DNA from: Clostridia bacterium | Lineage (GTDB): Bacteria; Bacillota; Clostridia; Oscillospirales; Acutalibacteraceae | Direction of reading: 5' to 3' | NCBI GenBank assembly: GCA_900769535.1 | Contig: CAAGHB010000034.1 | Location: 1 to 12,386 of the forward strand | DNA: 12,386 bases | In this document: positions 1-7,130 of the stretch, piece by piece | Layout of the letters: each line of letters opens with the position of its first letter | Position numbering within the stretch: the stretch's first letter is position 1 | Notes under the pieces: generated by a model | The model's database searches: none | The model's input: the letters and a program-made list of their open reading frames with translations, nothing else | What the model was told of the DNA's origin: nothing | Position numbers and translations under genes: made by a program

Positions 1-246
1 GAAAACGTAAAGGAGAGCTGTGAAGTGAAGCTTGAAACGCTAAAAAAGGGCTGTGAGGGAGCGTCGGTGAAGGCGCTTCAAACCCTGCTCATCGGCTACG
101 GCTACGATTGCGGAAAGCACGGCGCTGACGGTGACTTTGGCGCCGATACTGACAAGGCGGTACGCGACTATCAGGGAAAGAATGAGCTGTCGGTCGATGG
201 TATCGTCGGTAAAAATACATGGTCCAAACTTTTAGGGGGAATGTGA
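1..246 (+). CDS. Phage endolysin, C-terminal peptidoglycan-binding domain (5' partial)
   Basis: The reading frame is open to the first base, so this is the last 81 codons of a longer protein. The visible part is one peptidoglycan-binding domain of the PG_binding_1 type: a helix with KALQTLL, a glycine-rich turn GADGDFG, a second helix KAVRDYQ, then VDGIVGKNTWSKLL. This domain normally anchors a phage N-acetylmuramoyl-L-alanine amidase or other murein hydrolase to the cell wall; the catalytic domain would lie upstream, outside the window. The stop (244-246) is one base before the holin start, so the two are probably translated together. A GTG at 25-27 with AAGGAG nine bases upstream could also start a free 73-residue binding domain. 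A bacterial wall hydrolase is possible, but the holin next door favours a phage lysin. Confidence 0.8.
   Translation, partial: ENVKESCEVKLETLKKGCEGASVKALQTLLIGYGYDCGKHGADGDFGADTDKAVRDYQGKNELSVDGIVGKNTWSKLLGGM
9..27 (+). promoter_or_regulatory. Possible internal ribosome binding site and GTG start within the endolysin
   Basis: AAAGGAG at 9-15 is followed after nine bases by GTG at 25-27, in frame with the endolysin. The site falls at the linker just before the wall-binding domain. Some Clostridium and Enterococcus phage endolysins are known to make a free binding domain from such an internal start. The same bases also simply encode Val-Lys-Glu, so chance cannot be excluded. Confidence 0.4.
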
Positions 247-247
247 T

Positions 248-448
248 ATGAATATTAAAACTCGACTCAAATCGTGGGCTGTTTGGCTTTCGGTACTTGG
301 CGCAGTTGGCGTGATACTTAATTCGTTCGGACTGTTTGAAGCGTGGGGAATTACCTCTGACGGATGGCAGAATATTATCACCGCCGTCGGCTCAATTCTC
401 GTCGGCTTCGGTATTCTCAATAATCCCACCGATAAGGAAAATTTTTGA
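248..448 (+). CDS. Small phage holin
   Basis: This 66-residue protein has a basic N-terminus (KTRLKSW), a hydrophobic segment at about residues 10-28, a second at about 42-57, and a charged tail ending NNPTDKENF. Two membrane segments, this length and the Asn-Asn/Asp-Pro-Thr tail are typical of small holins of Firmicutes phages (phi LC3-like group). Such proteins form holes in the cytoplasmic membrane that release or activate the endolysin at the end of infection. The ATG lies one base after the endolysin stop, and AGGGGG at 234-239 gives a ribosome binding site eight bases away. A terminator follows directly at 464-491, so this is the last gene of the lysis cassette. The assignment rests on size, hydrophobicity, tail and position. 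Confidence 0.8.
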   Translation: MNIKTRLKSWAVWLSVLGAVGVILNSFGLFEAWGITSDGWQNIITAVGSILVGFGILNNPTDKENF

Positions 449-463
449 TTGAATAAAAAAATG

Positions 464-500
464 ACCGCTCTACCAAATTAGGTAGGGCGGTTTATTTATT
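464..500 (+). terminator. Intrinsic terminator of the phage lysis cassette
   Basis: An 11-bp stem (464-474 with 481-491, one G-U pair) closes a six-base loop and is followed by a T-rich stretch. It sits 15 bases after the holin stop. The left arm ACCGCTCTACC is also the complement of a common tRNA D-arm sequence, GGTAGAGCGGT, which may be coincidence. Confidence 0.8.
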
Positions 501-508
501 GGTTTTAG

Positions 509-530
509 TTCACACGAAAATTCACACGAA
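509..530 (+). repeat. Tandem 10-bp direct repeat near the attachment site
   Basis: TTCACACGAA occurs exactly twice, at 509-518 and 521-530, with a 12-bp period. It lies on the phage side, about 43 bp before the tRNA fragment. Short direct repeats in this position are typical arm-type binding sites of tyrosine integrases. That role is inferred from position alone. Confidence 0.55.
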
Positions 531-572
531 TATAAAAAATATTGATTTAATCGCATTTTTGCGATAAAGTGA

Positions 573-600
573 GCAGGTTCAAGTCCTGTCACCTCGACCA
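573..600 (+). other. tRNA 3' fragment, probable prophage attachment site (attR)
   Basis: The bases fold as the 3' end of a tRNA: T-stem GCAGG (573-577) and CCTGT (585-589) around the loop TTCAAGT (578-584), then acceptor strand CACCTCG (590-596), discriminator A597 and CCA (598-600). No D-arm, anticodon arm or matching acceptor strand CGAGGTG is found upstream, so this is not a working tRNA gene. The acceptor and T-arm most resemble Firmicutes tRNA-Pro, but identity cannot be set from the 3' end alone. Integration into tRNA 3' ends leaves exactly such a copy opposite the integrase. A small hairpin (ATCGC 550-554, GCGAT 561-565) precedes it and a 6-bp palindrome (593-598 with 601-606) spans the CCA end; either could belong to the recombination site. 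Confidence 0.78.
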
Positions 601-608
601 GTCGAGAG

Positions 609-650
609 CCTCGACACGCAATTCGCGTAGTTGAGGTTCCTCTTTTTTTA
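609..650 (+). terminator. Intrinsic terminator following the tRNA 3' end
   Basis: An 11-bp stem, 609-619 with 625-636, has one bulged A at 629 and a loop of five bases. It is followed by TTCC TC and seven Ts at 643-649. Its place directly after the CCA end indicates that it is the chromosomal terminator of the original tRNA gene, which puts host DNA to the right of the junction. Confidence 0.8.
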
Positions 651-693
651 TATTTCAACCTCGCGTTTAAGGTTGGTTATGAACACTTGTACC

Positions 694-729
694 AAAAAAA
701 GCAGATATCAATATGATACCTGCTTTTTT
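694..729. terminator. Bidirectional intrinsic terminator
   Basis: AAAAAAGCAG (695-704) pairs with CTGCTTTTTT (720-729), and the inner TATC (706-709) pairs with GATA (715-718) across one mismatch. A and T runs flank both sides, so it can end transcription in both directions. It lies 23 bases beyond the stop of the minus-strand beta-glucosidase and probably ends that operon. Between 449 and 752 there is no gene; this hairpin, two other terminators, the direct repeat and the tRNA fragment account for most of that stretch. Confidence 0.85.
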
Positions 730-752
730 ATATTTATTATACCATTTTAAAT

Positions 753-2957
753 TTACACGAGCTCAAATTTTGCTTTATTATTATCGTCGAGTGAGTGTGC
801 GCTGATATATGCGATGAATTCTCCGTTTTCAGCGTTTAGCTTACAGTCTTTGTCGTAGAATTTGAGCATATCCTCGGTGATTTCGAATTTAACCGTTATT
901 TGCTCTCCCGGTTTAATGAACACCTTTTTAAAAGCTTTCAGCTCTTTCAACGGACGAGCAACCAGCGTCGATTTTACATCGCGAATATAAAGCTGAACGG
1001 TTTCATATCCTTCACGGTCGCCGATATTTTCGATATCTACGCTAACGGTTATGCTGCTACCTCTTTTAAGCGTTTCGGACGAAACCGACGGGTTGCTGTA
1101 TTTGAATTTGGTGTAGGATAGTCCGTAGCCGAAGGGATAAAGCGGCGTGTTAAGCGTGTCAATGTAGCGAAGTACATATTTGTTAAATTGGCCGTCTCTG
1201 TGATCGTGTCCTGTTGCAATGTTGCTATAAAAAAGCGGAACCTGACCGTTTTTTCGCGGGAATGAGAAGGGGAGACGTCCACTTGGCGACGTGTAGCCAA
1301 ATAGCATATCGCATATTCCAAGATAGCCCTGCGAACCGGGATACCACGAAACAATTATGCTTTTTGCTATCTTATCCAGCTCGGTTAAAACAAGCGGTCT
1401 GCCGTTAAATAACACTACAACAATGTTATCGTTAACTTGGCTTATTTTTCTGAGCAGGTTCATTTGAATTTCGGGAATTGTGATGTCTGTTCTACTGCCC
1501 GATTCACCAAAGAGCTGATGCGGCTCACCCATAAACATAACTACCGTATCGGCATTTTTTGCGTTTTCTATTGCCTCTTTTTCGTATTTCCCGCCGTCAT
1601 TTCCACAGGGGTTTTCGGGCTTTTCGAGCAGTACCTCGTCATCGCTTATATATGCACAGCCAATAGAATAGCTGTATTCACCTTTGAGATCGTCAAAGCT
1701 TTTAATTGCCTCGTTTATGTACATTCCGATTTCACGTTCACCGTGAATTTGCGCCCAGTGGGTAGTGAGGTCGTTTTTTGCAACAAACGGGCCAATAAAA
1801 GCAACCTTTTCATCCTTTTTGATTGGCAACAGTTTGTTTTCGTTTTTAACGAGAGTGGACGATTCGCTTACCGACCTTCTTGCAGTTGCGCGGTGCTGAT
1901 TGCGCTCGGCGTCCGTAATGGTACGACTGCCCTTAAAATATCTGTACGGGTCTTCAAATAGACCGAGCTTGTTTTTGAGTTCGAGTATTCGCATAACACA
2001 GTCGTCAATTTGCTGAATCGAAACGATCCCTTTTTCTACCGCTTCACCTAAGTATTTCATACCATAAATGCCGCTCATCATATCGATATCAATCTTGTTT
2101 TCGATAAGTAGTTTTGCGGTCTCGGTATGATTTTCGACAACTCCTGCGTTCATGCACATTTTAGCCGAGCCGTAATCGGTAATTGAAACACCGTCAAAGC
2201 CCCATTCATCACGAAGAATATCAATGTTTGTGTGATGATTTATCGTAGCCGGGATGCCGTTTATATTATTAAACGCCGTCATAATCATTGCTACATCGGC
2301 ATCAACAGCCGCTTTGTAGGGAGGAAGATAATCATTTCGCATCATTATTTCAGACATATCGACGTTATTATAATCCCTGCCGTCATAGGGCGCACCGTAA
2401 AGGGCAAAGTGTTTTACACAAGCGGCGATTGTATCATCCTTGTCAAGCCCATCTCCCTGATATCCTTCAACCATTGCACGTGAGCAAACCGAGGTAAGAT
2501 ATGTGTCCTCGCCGTATCCTTCGCAAACGCGTCCCCATCGTGCATCACGTGAAATATCAACCATAGGCGAAAAGGTGACGTTGATACCGAAGGCGGCTGA
2601 TTCCTTTGCTGAAATTCGAGCCGTTTCCTTTATAAGCTCGGGGTTAAACGTGGCCGCAAGGGCAGGGGAAATAGGGAAAATGGTATTAAACCCATGAATG
2701 ATATCATTCATGAATAAAAGCGGAATTTTACTGCTTTTGAGATGCTGTTCTTGAAGGGACCGCATTCTTTCGGTGTCGTACATATTGAGAATTGAGCCGA
2801 CGGTAGCAATAATATCGTCGGTAGCTACATTTTCGTCAAATATGCCTGTAATTGCGCCTTCCTCACCGAAAATATGAGGCAACGCCTGAAACATCTGGCC
2901 AATCTTTTCTTTTAATGTTAAGCCGTTTAATAATTCTTTAAGTTCTTGGTTTGTCAT
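753..2957 (-). CDS. bglX: Glycoside hydrolase family 3 beta-glucosidase, BglX type
   Basis: This 734-residue enzyme should remove terminal beta-linked glucose (or a related sugar) from oligosaccharides. The N-terminal barrel (about residues 5-350) carries RDARWGRVCEGYGED, the substrate-binding K182-H183 and the nucleophile Asp261 in SITDYGSAK. The second domain (about 380-610) carries the expected acid/base Glu485 in FGESGSRTD. A fibronectin III-like domain (about 630-720) closes the protein, as in most BglX relatives. There is no signal peptide, so it probably acts in the cytoplasm on imported oligosaccharides, unlike periplasmic E. coli BglX. The ATG has AAGAGGA (2964-2970) six bases upstream. 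It starts 15 bases after the recG stop, so it is likely the last gene of that operon and ends at the 694-729 terminator. The exact substrate cannot be read from sequence. Confidence 0.93.
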   Translation of the reverse strand: MTNQELKELLNGLTLKEKIGQMFQALPHIFGEEGAITGIFDENVATDDIIATVGSILNMYDTERMRSLQEQHLKSSKIPLLFMNDIIHGFNTIFPISPALAATFNPELIKETARISAKESAAFGINVTFSPMVDISRDARWGRVCEGYGEDTYLTSVCSRAMVEGYQGDGLDKDDTIAACVKHFALYGAPYDGRDYNNVDMSEIMMRNDYLPPYKAAVDADVAMIMTAFNNINGIPATINHHTNIDILRDEWGFDGVSITDYGSAKMCMNAGVVENHTETAKLLIENKIDIDMMSGIYGMKYLGEAVEKGIVSIQQIDDCVMRILELKNKLGLFEDPYRYFKGSRTITDAERNQHRATARRSVSESSTLVKNENKLLPIKKDEKVAFIGPFVAKNDLTTHWAQIHGEREIGMYINEAIKSFDDLKGEYSYSIGCAYISDDEVLLEKPENPCGNDGGKYEKEAIENAKNADTVVMFMGEPHQLFGESGSRTDITIPEIQMNLLRKISQVNDNIVVVLFNGRPLVLTELDKIAKSIIVSWYPGSQGYLGICDMLFGYTSPSGRLPFSFPRKNGQVPLFYSNIATGHDHRDGQFNKYVLRYIDTLNTPLYPFGYGLSYTKFKYSNPSVSSETLKRGSSITVSVDIENIGDREGYETVQLYIRDVKSTLVARPLKELKAFKKVFIKPGEQITVKFEITEDMLKFYDKDCKLNAENGEFIAYISAHSLDDNNKAKFELV

Positions 2958-2972
2958 TTTATATCCTCTTTA

Positions 2973-5009
2973 TTAGTTCATTTCGATTTGGGTCATTTTT
3001 TGCTTTAATTTGTCCGCAAATTGCTTTATTTTTGCATTTTTAAGCGCTGTAAGATTTGGGTCATCGTCTAAAATTGACTGAGCACAGCTTTGTGTTTCGT
3101 GAAGGATATCGATATCAGCGAACAGATTGGTAATTTTGAGGGTTGGCAGTCCGTGCTGTCTGTTGCCGAAAAAGTCGCCAGGTCCTCTCAGTTTTAGGTC
3201 CTCCTCGCTGATAATAAATCCGTCGTTTGTGCTTTTTATAACGTTAAGCCGTGCCTTTGCAATATCGGTTTCGGCGTCGGAAACAAGAATACAGGTGGAT
3301 TTATGTTTGCCTCTTCCTACTCGTCCTCTAAGCTGATGAAGCTGGGAAAGACCGAATAAATCGGCATTTTCAATCATCATAATTACCGAGTTTGGCACGT
3401 CAACGCCTACCTCGATTACCGTCGTCGAAACGAGTAATTGAATCTGACCCGATGCGAATTTTCTCATCACGTCCTCTTTTTCGGCCGATTTCATTTTACC
3501 GTGAAGAAGTCCCACCGTATACCCCTTAAACTGATTTTGTGACAGCTCTTTTTTATAGTTTTCGGCGGCAATTTTGTTGCTGTTTTCATCATCGTTTTCG
3601 TCGGATACGAGTGGGCATACGATATAGCCCTGACGTCCTTGGTCGAGATGCTTTTTTATGTAACCAAATGCGCGTTCTTTTATGCTGTTGTGTATTACAT
3701 AGGTTTCGATTGGCTGGCGTCCCGGCGGAAGCTCGTCGAGAATGGAAATATCGAGGTCGCCGTAAATCATAAGTGCCAGCGTTCTCGGTATCGGTGTAGC
3801 AGACATAACCATAACGTGAGGGTTAAGCGCTTTTGCCGAAAGCATGGCGCGTTGATTTACGCCGAAGCGGTGCTGTTCATCGGTTATGACAAGTCCGAGC
3901 CGATTGAATTCGACATCGTTTTGAATTATTGCGTGTGTGCCGACAATAAGGTCGATGTCACCCGATTTAAGCCGTGAAAGTATTTCTGCTCTTTTTTTTG
4001 CAGTGGTTGAGCCGGTGAGCAAAGCCACCTCAATTTCCGTTTTTGTAAACAATTTTACAAATGAAGCAAAATGCTGTTCCGCGAGAATTTCGGTAGGTGC
4101 CATCATAGTTGCCTGTAAGCCGTTCTTTATCGCGGTATAGCATACGGCGGCGGCAACAGCCGTTTTACCCGAGCCGACATCACCTTGAATGAGTCGGTTC
4201 ATCATAATTCCGTGGTTCATATCGTTTACGCAATCGCTGATTGCATTTCTTTGCGCCTTAGTGAGCGAAAAGGGAAGCAGCTGTTCAAATTCGGATGTAA
4301 AGTCGGTTTTTATATCATACGAGTTTGATAGTTTACTGCTCTGCTTAATCATTCTCATGCCGAGCTGTAATCCGAAAAGTTCGTCAAAAACCAATCTGCG
4401 TCTTGCCTTATTTAGCGCGGCAAAGCTATCGGGAAAATGAATATTTCTTATTGCATAGTCATATCCGCAAAGCTTATATTTTTCAAGAATTTCCTGCGGT
4501 AAATAGTCATCAAACACGGTGGCAGAAAGTGCGGTTTTTACCGTTTTTTCAATGGCGTATGAGTTGAGTGAATCGGTCTGGCGGTATATAGGTCTTATCT
4601 TTGCGCCGTCGGTGGTTAAAATTTCAGGCGAAGACATTTCGCGCCATATCAAGCTACCTCCGATTTTGCCGTAAAAGAGATAGGTTTCGCCGCATTTTAC
4701 CTTGTTCGCCTGATACTTGTTGTTAAAAATAGTGACGTTCAGCCGCATACCGTTATCTTCGGCTTTAAATTTATACAATGTCAAACCTTTGCGAATTCGG
4801 TTTTCGGTAGGCGCAGTTATTACCCTTGCTTTTACACAGCAGGTTTCTCCGATTTCTGTGTCTTTTATGGCTTTTATCTTTGAATAATCAACGTAATTGC
4901 GCGGATAAAAATGAAAAAGGGCGTCAACGGTATCCACGCCCAGCTTTTTGAACAGCTGGGCGCGTTTATCGCCAACACCTTTAATTGTTGATATTTTTTT
5001 GCCGGTCAT
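2973..5009 (-). CDS. recG: ATP-dependent DNA helicase RecG
   Basis: RecG remodels stalled replication forks and migrates branched DNA. The 678 residues match the family length. The N-terminal region begins with a helix-hairpin-helix-like segment (IKGVGDKRAQLF) and continues into the OB-fold wedge domain (about 60-150). The helicase core shows Walker A GDVGSGKT with Lys282, the DEQH box at 377-380, SATPIPRT (motif III) and GRVGRGKHKS (motif VI). The C-terminus has the usual LKLRGPGDFFGNRQHG segment. All key motifs are intact. The ATG is preceded by CCGGAGGT (5017-5024). It begins 28 bp after the yloV stop, matching the conserved Firmicutes order in which recG lies downstream of yloV; the serine dehydratase genes found between them in Bacillus are absent here. 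Confidence 0.97.
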   Translation of the reverse strand: MTGKKISTIKGVGDKRAQLFKKLGVDTVDALFHFYPRNYVDYSKIKAIKDTEIGETCCVKARVITAPTENRIRKGLTLYKFKAEDNGMRLNVTIFNNKYQANKVKCGETYLFYGKIGGSLIWREMSSPEILTTDGAKIRPIYRQTDSLNSYAIEKTVKTALSATVFDDYLPQEILEKYKLCGYDYAIRNIHFPDSFAALNKARRRLVFDELFGLQLGMRMIKQSSKLSNSYDIKTDFTSEFEQLLPFSLTKAQRNAISDCVNDMNHGIMMNRLIQGDVGSGKTAVAAAVCYTAIKNGLQATMMAPTEILAEQHFASFVKLFTKTEIEVALLTGSTTAKKRAEILSRLKSGDIDLIVGTHAIIQNDVEFNRLGLVITDEQHRFGVNQRAMLSAKALNPHVMVMSATPIPRTLALMIYGDLDISILDELPPGRQPIETYVIHNSIKERAFGYIKKHLDQGRQGYIVCPLVSDENDDENSNKIAAENYKKELSQNQFKGYTVGLLHGKMKSAEKEDVMRKFASGQIQLLVSTTVIEVGVDVPNSVIMMIENADLFGLSQLHQLRGRVGRGKHKSTCILVSDAETDIAKARLNVIKSTNDGFIISEEDLKLRGPGDFFGNRQHGLPTLKITNLFADIDILHETQSCAQSILDDDPNLTALKNAKIKQFADKLKQKMTQIEMN

Positions 5010-5037
5010 GCCGTTTACCTCCGGCTTTATTTAGTGC

Positions 5038-6699
5038 TTATTCGACAGAGATAATGAAGTAATAAACGGGCTGATTTCCCTTTATTGCGCTTATTTCAAT
5101 GCCGTTTGGCAGCTTTTCTTCGAGTTTGCTTACAACCTCTTCTGCCTGGCTGTCATTTATGTCCTCACCGTATATAACGGTTACAAAGCTCGAATTTTTT
5201 GTGCACATCTTGCTTGTAAGCTTTACTGCGGCTTTTATAGAATCGGTTTCGGTGAAGCTGAGTTTTCCGTTAACCATGGCGAGAATGTCGCCCTCTTTTA
5301 TATCATAGCCCTCAAAGTTACTGTTACGGGCGGCATAGGTAATCTGACCTGTTGTGACGTTATCGGCAGCTTCCATCATGTTAACGGCGTTTGCATCATC
5401 GTCTGCGCTCGGGTCGAATGCGAGCATAGCCGAAATTCCCATCGGTATTGTTCTTGTATGAAGAACGATAACCTTTCTTGTGGCAATCGGAACGGTAAGC
5501 TCGGCTGCCATGATAATATTCTTGTTATTCGGCAAAACGAATACAGTTTCGGCAGGGGTAAGCTCGACAGCGCGGAGAATATCCTCTGTGCTGGGGTTCA
5601 TTGTTTGTCCTCCGCTGACGAGTGTATCTACGCCGAGGTCGGTAAAGAGCTGTTCAATTCCGTCACCGACACAAACGCTGACAAATCCGTATTTCTTTTC
5701 CGGTTTAACGGGAGTATAGTCGTTTCCTCCGGGAGCAGAAATTTTTTCGGGTTCTTTTTCGCGGTCATCGTGTTTTATGCGTTCGTTTTGGTCGCGCATA
5801 TTCTCGATTTTGAGATTAACGAGGGGACCGAATTCGAGAGCGTGTTCGATAGCATCTCCCGGATGGTTGGTATGAACGTGAACCTTTATGATATCCTCGT
5901 CGTCAACAACTACACAGCTGTCGCCGATTGATTCAAGATATTTTCTGAGTTCTAACGGGTCGGTCGTAATATCCTTATCCCTGTTGATAATGAATTCGGT
6001 GCAGTAGGTGAAGGTGATTTCTGCATCCGAGCTTGCGGCCGCTGAAAGTGTCTTTTCAGGGGCCGAAACAGTGGGTGCGCTCTTTCCTTCAATAATGTTA
6101 CCGCCCTTAAATACTTCGAGCATTCCTTCGAGAATGGTTACAAGTCCTTGACCGCCGGCATCAACTACACCTGCTTTTTTAAGAACAGGGAGCATTTCGG
6201 GCGTTTGAGCAAGAGCTTCCTTTGCGCCGTCAAGCGCTGCTTCAAAGGTTTCTAAAAAGTCATCTGACTGTACCTTTGCGGCGGTTTCTGACGCAATTCT
6301 TGCAACCGTTAAGATGGTACCTTCGGTCGGCTTCATAACTGCCTTGTATGCGGCGGCAACGCCCAATGACAAAGCGGATGCAAATGCCTTACCGCCGACT
6401 TCGGTCTGTCCCTTTAATCCTTTTGAAATTCCGCGGAAGAGAAGGGAAAGGATAACGCCAGAGTTTCCTCTTGCACCGCGAAGGAACGACGAAGCAGCCG
6501 TATCAGCAACCTCGGTAGCTGTCGGATTAGTTAATCTGCTAAGCTCGCGAACAGAGCTTGAAATTGTCATTGACATATTTGTACCTGTATCACCGTCGGG
6601 AACAGGGAATACGTTTAATTGGTCGATTTTTTCGCGGTTGTTTGTAATATTGTTTGCACCCGAAATGAATGCATCACGAAGAATTTTTCCGTTTATCAC
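5038..6699 (-). CDS. yloV: DAK2/DegV-associated kinase, YloV/FakA family
   Basis: The protein belongs to the family of the fatty acid kinase subunit FakA, which binds ATP and phosphorylates fatty acids held by a separate FakB protein. The N-terminal DhaL-like domain (about 1-195) has the metal-binding LNVFPVPDGDTGTNM (Asp35, Asp37) and the nucleotide-binding RGARGNSGVILS. A middle domain (about 220-310) and a C-terminal domain with the family motif SGGQTMNPSTEDI follow. I place the start at GTG 6697-6699, because GGGAGTG (6709-6715) lies nine bases upstream and relatives begin just before the same Asn-Gly segment; this gives 553 residues. A TTG at 6715-6717 would add six residues but overlaps that ribosome binding site. 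No fakB gene is visible, so fatty acid kinase activity is inferred from the family only. Confidence 0.92.
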   Translation of the reverse strand: MINGKILRDAFISGANNITNNREKIDQLNVFPVPDGDTGTNMSMTISSSVRELSRLTNPTATEVADTAASSFLRGARGNSGVILSLLFRGISKGLKGQTEVGGKAFASALSLGVAAAYKAVMKPTEGTILTVARIASETAAKVQSDDFLETFEAALDGAKEALAQTPEMLPVLKKAGVVDAGGQGLVTILEGMLEVFKGGNIIEGKSAPTVSAPEKTLSAAASSDAEITFTYCTEFIINRDKDITTDPLELRKYLESIGDSCVVVDDEDIIKVHVHTNHPGDAIEHALEFGPLVNLKIENMRDQNERIKHDDREKEPEKISAPGGNDYTPVKPEKKYGFVSVCVGDGIEQLFTDLGVDTLVSGGQTMNPSTEDILRAVELTPAETVFVLPNNKNIIMAAELTVPIATRKVIVLHTRTIPMGISAMLAFDPSADDDANAVNMMEAADNVTTGQITYAARNSNFEGYDIKEGDILAMVNGKLSFTETDSIKAAVKLTSKMCTKNSSFVTVIYGEDINDSQAEEVVSKLEEKLPNGIEISAIKGNQPVYYFIISVE

Positions 6700-6708
6700 T
6701 TTTAAAAA

Positions 6709-6715
6709 CACTCCC
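6709..6715 (-). promoter_or_regulatory. Ribosome binding site that sets the yloV start
   Basis: On the minus strand GGGAGTG lies nine bases before GTG at 6697-6699. The alternative TTG at 6715-6717 begins inside this element and has no good site of its own, so the GTG is preferred. Confidence 0.65.
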
Positions 6716-6741
6716 AAAATATATCGCTGAAATTCAAGGTA

Positions 6742-7086
6742 TTACTCGGTTTCGATACCGTCAACGTGAACGGTGACCTTTTTTACCTTAATACCGGTTG
6801 AAGATTCAACGGTATATTTAACCTTGTGAACAATGCTGTTTGCTATTGCGTTAATATTTATTCCATAGCTTACTATAATATGAAGGTCAACAGTAATCGA
6901 GTCGAAGTCGCCCTTTACAGTAATTCCCTTTTCAGGGGTATGTCTGAAAAGACCGGCAACCTTCTGAGGTATGTTGGCAACCATTCCGGCTACTCCGTAG
7001 CAGGATGATGCAGCGTTACCGATAAGCTTTGCAAAATATGAATTTGAAATAGTAATGGTGCCGTGTCTGTTTTCGTAGGAAATCAT
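6742..7086 (-). CDS. yloU: Asp23/Gls24 family envelope-associated protein (YloU)
   Basis: This 114-residue protein has the compact alpha/beta pattern of the Asp23/Gls24 family: a short strand (GTITISNSYFAKLIG), a glycine-rich helix (SSCYGVAGMV), then strands ITVDLHIIVSYGININ and a helix with a VESSTGIKVKKVTVHVDGI ending. Family members are cytoplasmic proteins found at the membrane and linked to envelope stress or alkaline shock; the biochemical role is not settled. It stands directly before yloV (42 bp to the chosen GTG), the conserved Firmicutes arrangement. The ATG has CGGAG (7093-7097) about six bases upstream. No convincing promoter was found in the 94 bp upstream, so it may be transcribed by read-through from the lipoprotein gene or from a promoter I could not recognise. 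Confidence 0.92.
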   Translation of the reverse strand: MISYENRHGTITISNSYFAKLIGNAASSCYGVAGMVANIPQKVAGLFRHTPEKGITVKGDFDSITVDLHIIVSYGININAIANSIVHKVKYTVESSTGIKVKKVTVHVDGIETE

Positions 7087-7130
7087 AATATGCTCCGTTT
7101 CTCCGCATTAAATTTATTTAGTGTTGCAAA

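Larger units (their letters stand above)
1..600 (+). mobile_element. Right end of an integrated prophage (lysis module to attachment site)
   Basis: The first 600 bases hold an endolysin C-terminus, a holin, a terminator, a short direct repeat and then an isolated tRNA 3' end. Lysin followed by holin is the normal end of the late region of Clostridia siphophages, and a tRNA 3' fragment without its 5' half is the usual scar at the far end of an element integrated into a tRNA gene. The lysin coding sequence is clearly richer in GC (72 of 120 bases at 61-180) than the host-like genes (18 of 60 bases at 9001-9060). The remainder of the element, including any integrase, lies left of the window, so whether it is intact cannot be judged. 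The boundary at 600 is approximate because the length of the attachment core is unknown. Confidence 0.75.

Noticed and set aside
540..600. A complete tRNA gene ending at 600
   Set aside because: Only the T-arm and 3' acceptor strand are present. The 5' acceptor CGAGGTG, D-arm and anticodon arm are absent upstream.
470..658. Minus-strand 62-codon open frame containing VEVTGLEPAH
   Set aside because: It is antisense to the tRNA fragment and runs through two terminators. The VTGLEPA string is a well-known false product of reading tRNA 3' ends backwards.
1437..1961. Plus-strand 174-codon open frame within the glucosidase gene
   Set aside because: It lies wholly opposite conserved GH3 catalytic sequence, with no ribosome binding site or recognisable domain, so it is a shadow frame.
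5458..5931. Plus-strand 157-codon open frame within yloV
   Set aside because: It is antisense to the conserved C-terminal half of YloV and shows no motif of its own.
6700..6717. TTG start for yloV at 6715-6717
   Set aside because: It overlaps the GGGAGTG ribosome binding site that serves the GTG at 6697-6699, and relatives begin near that GTG.
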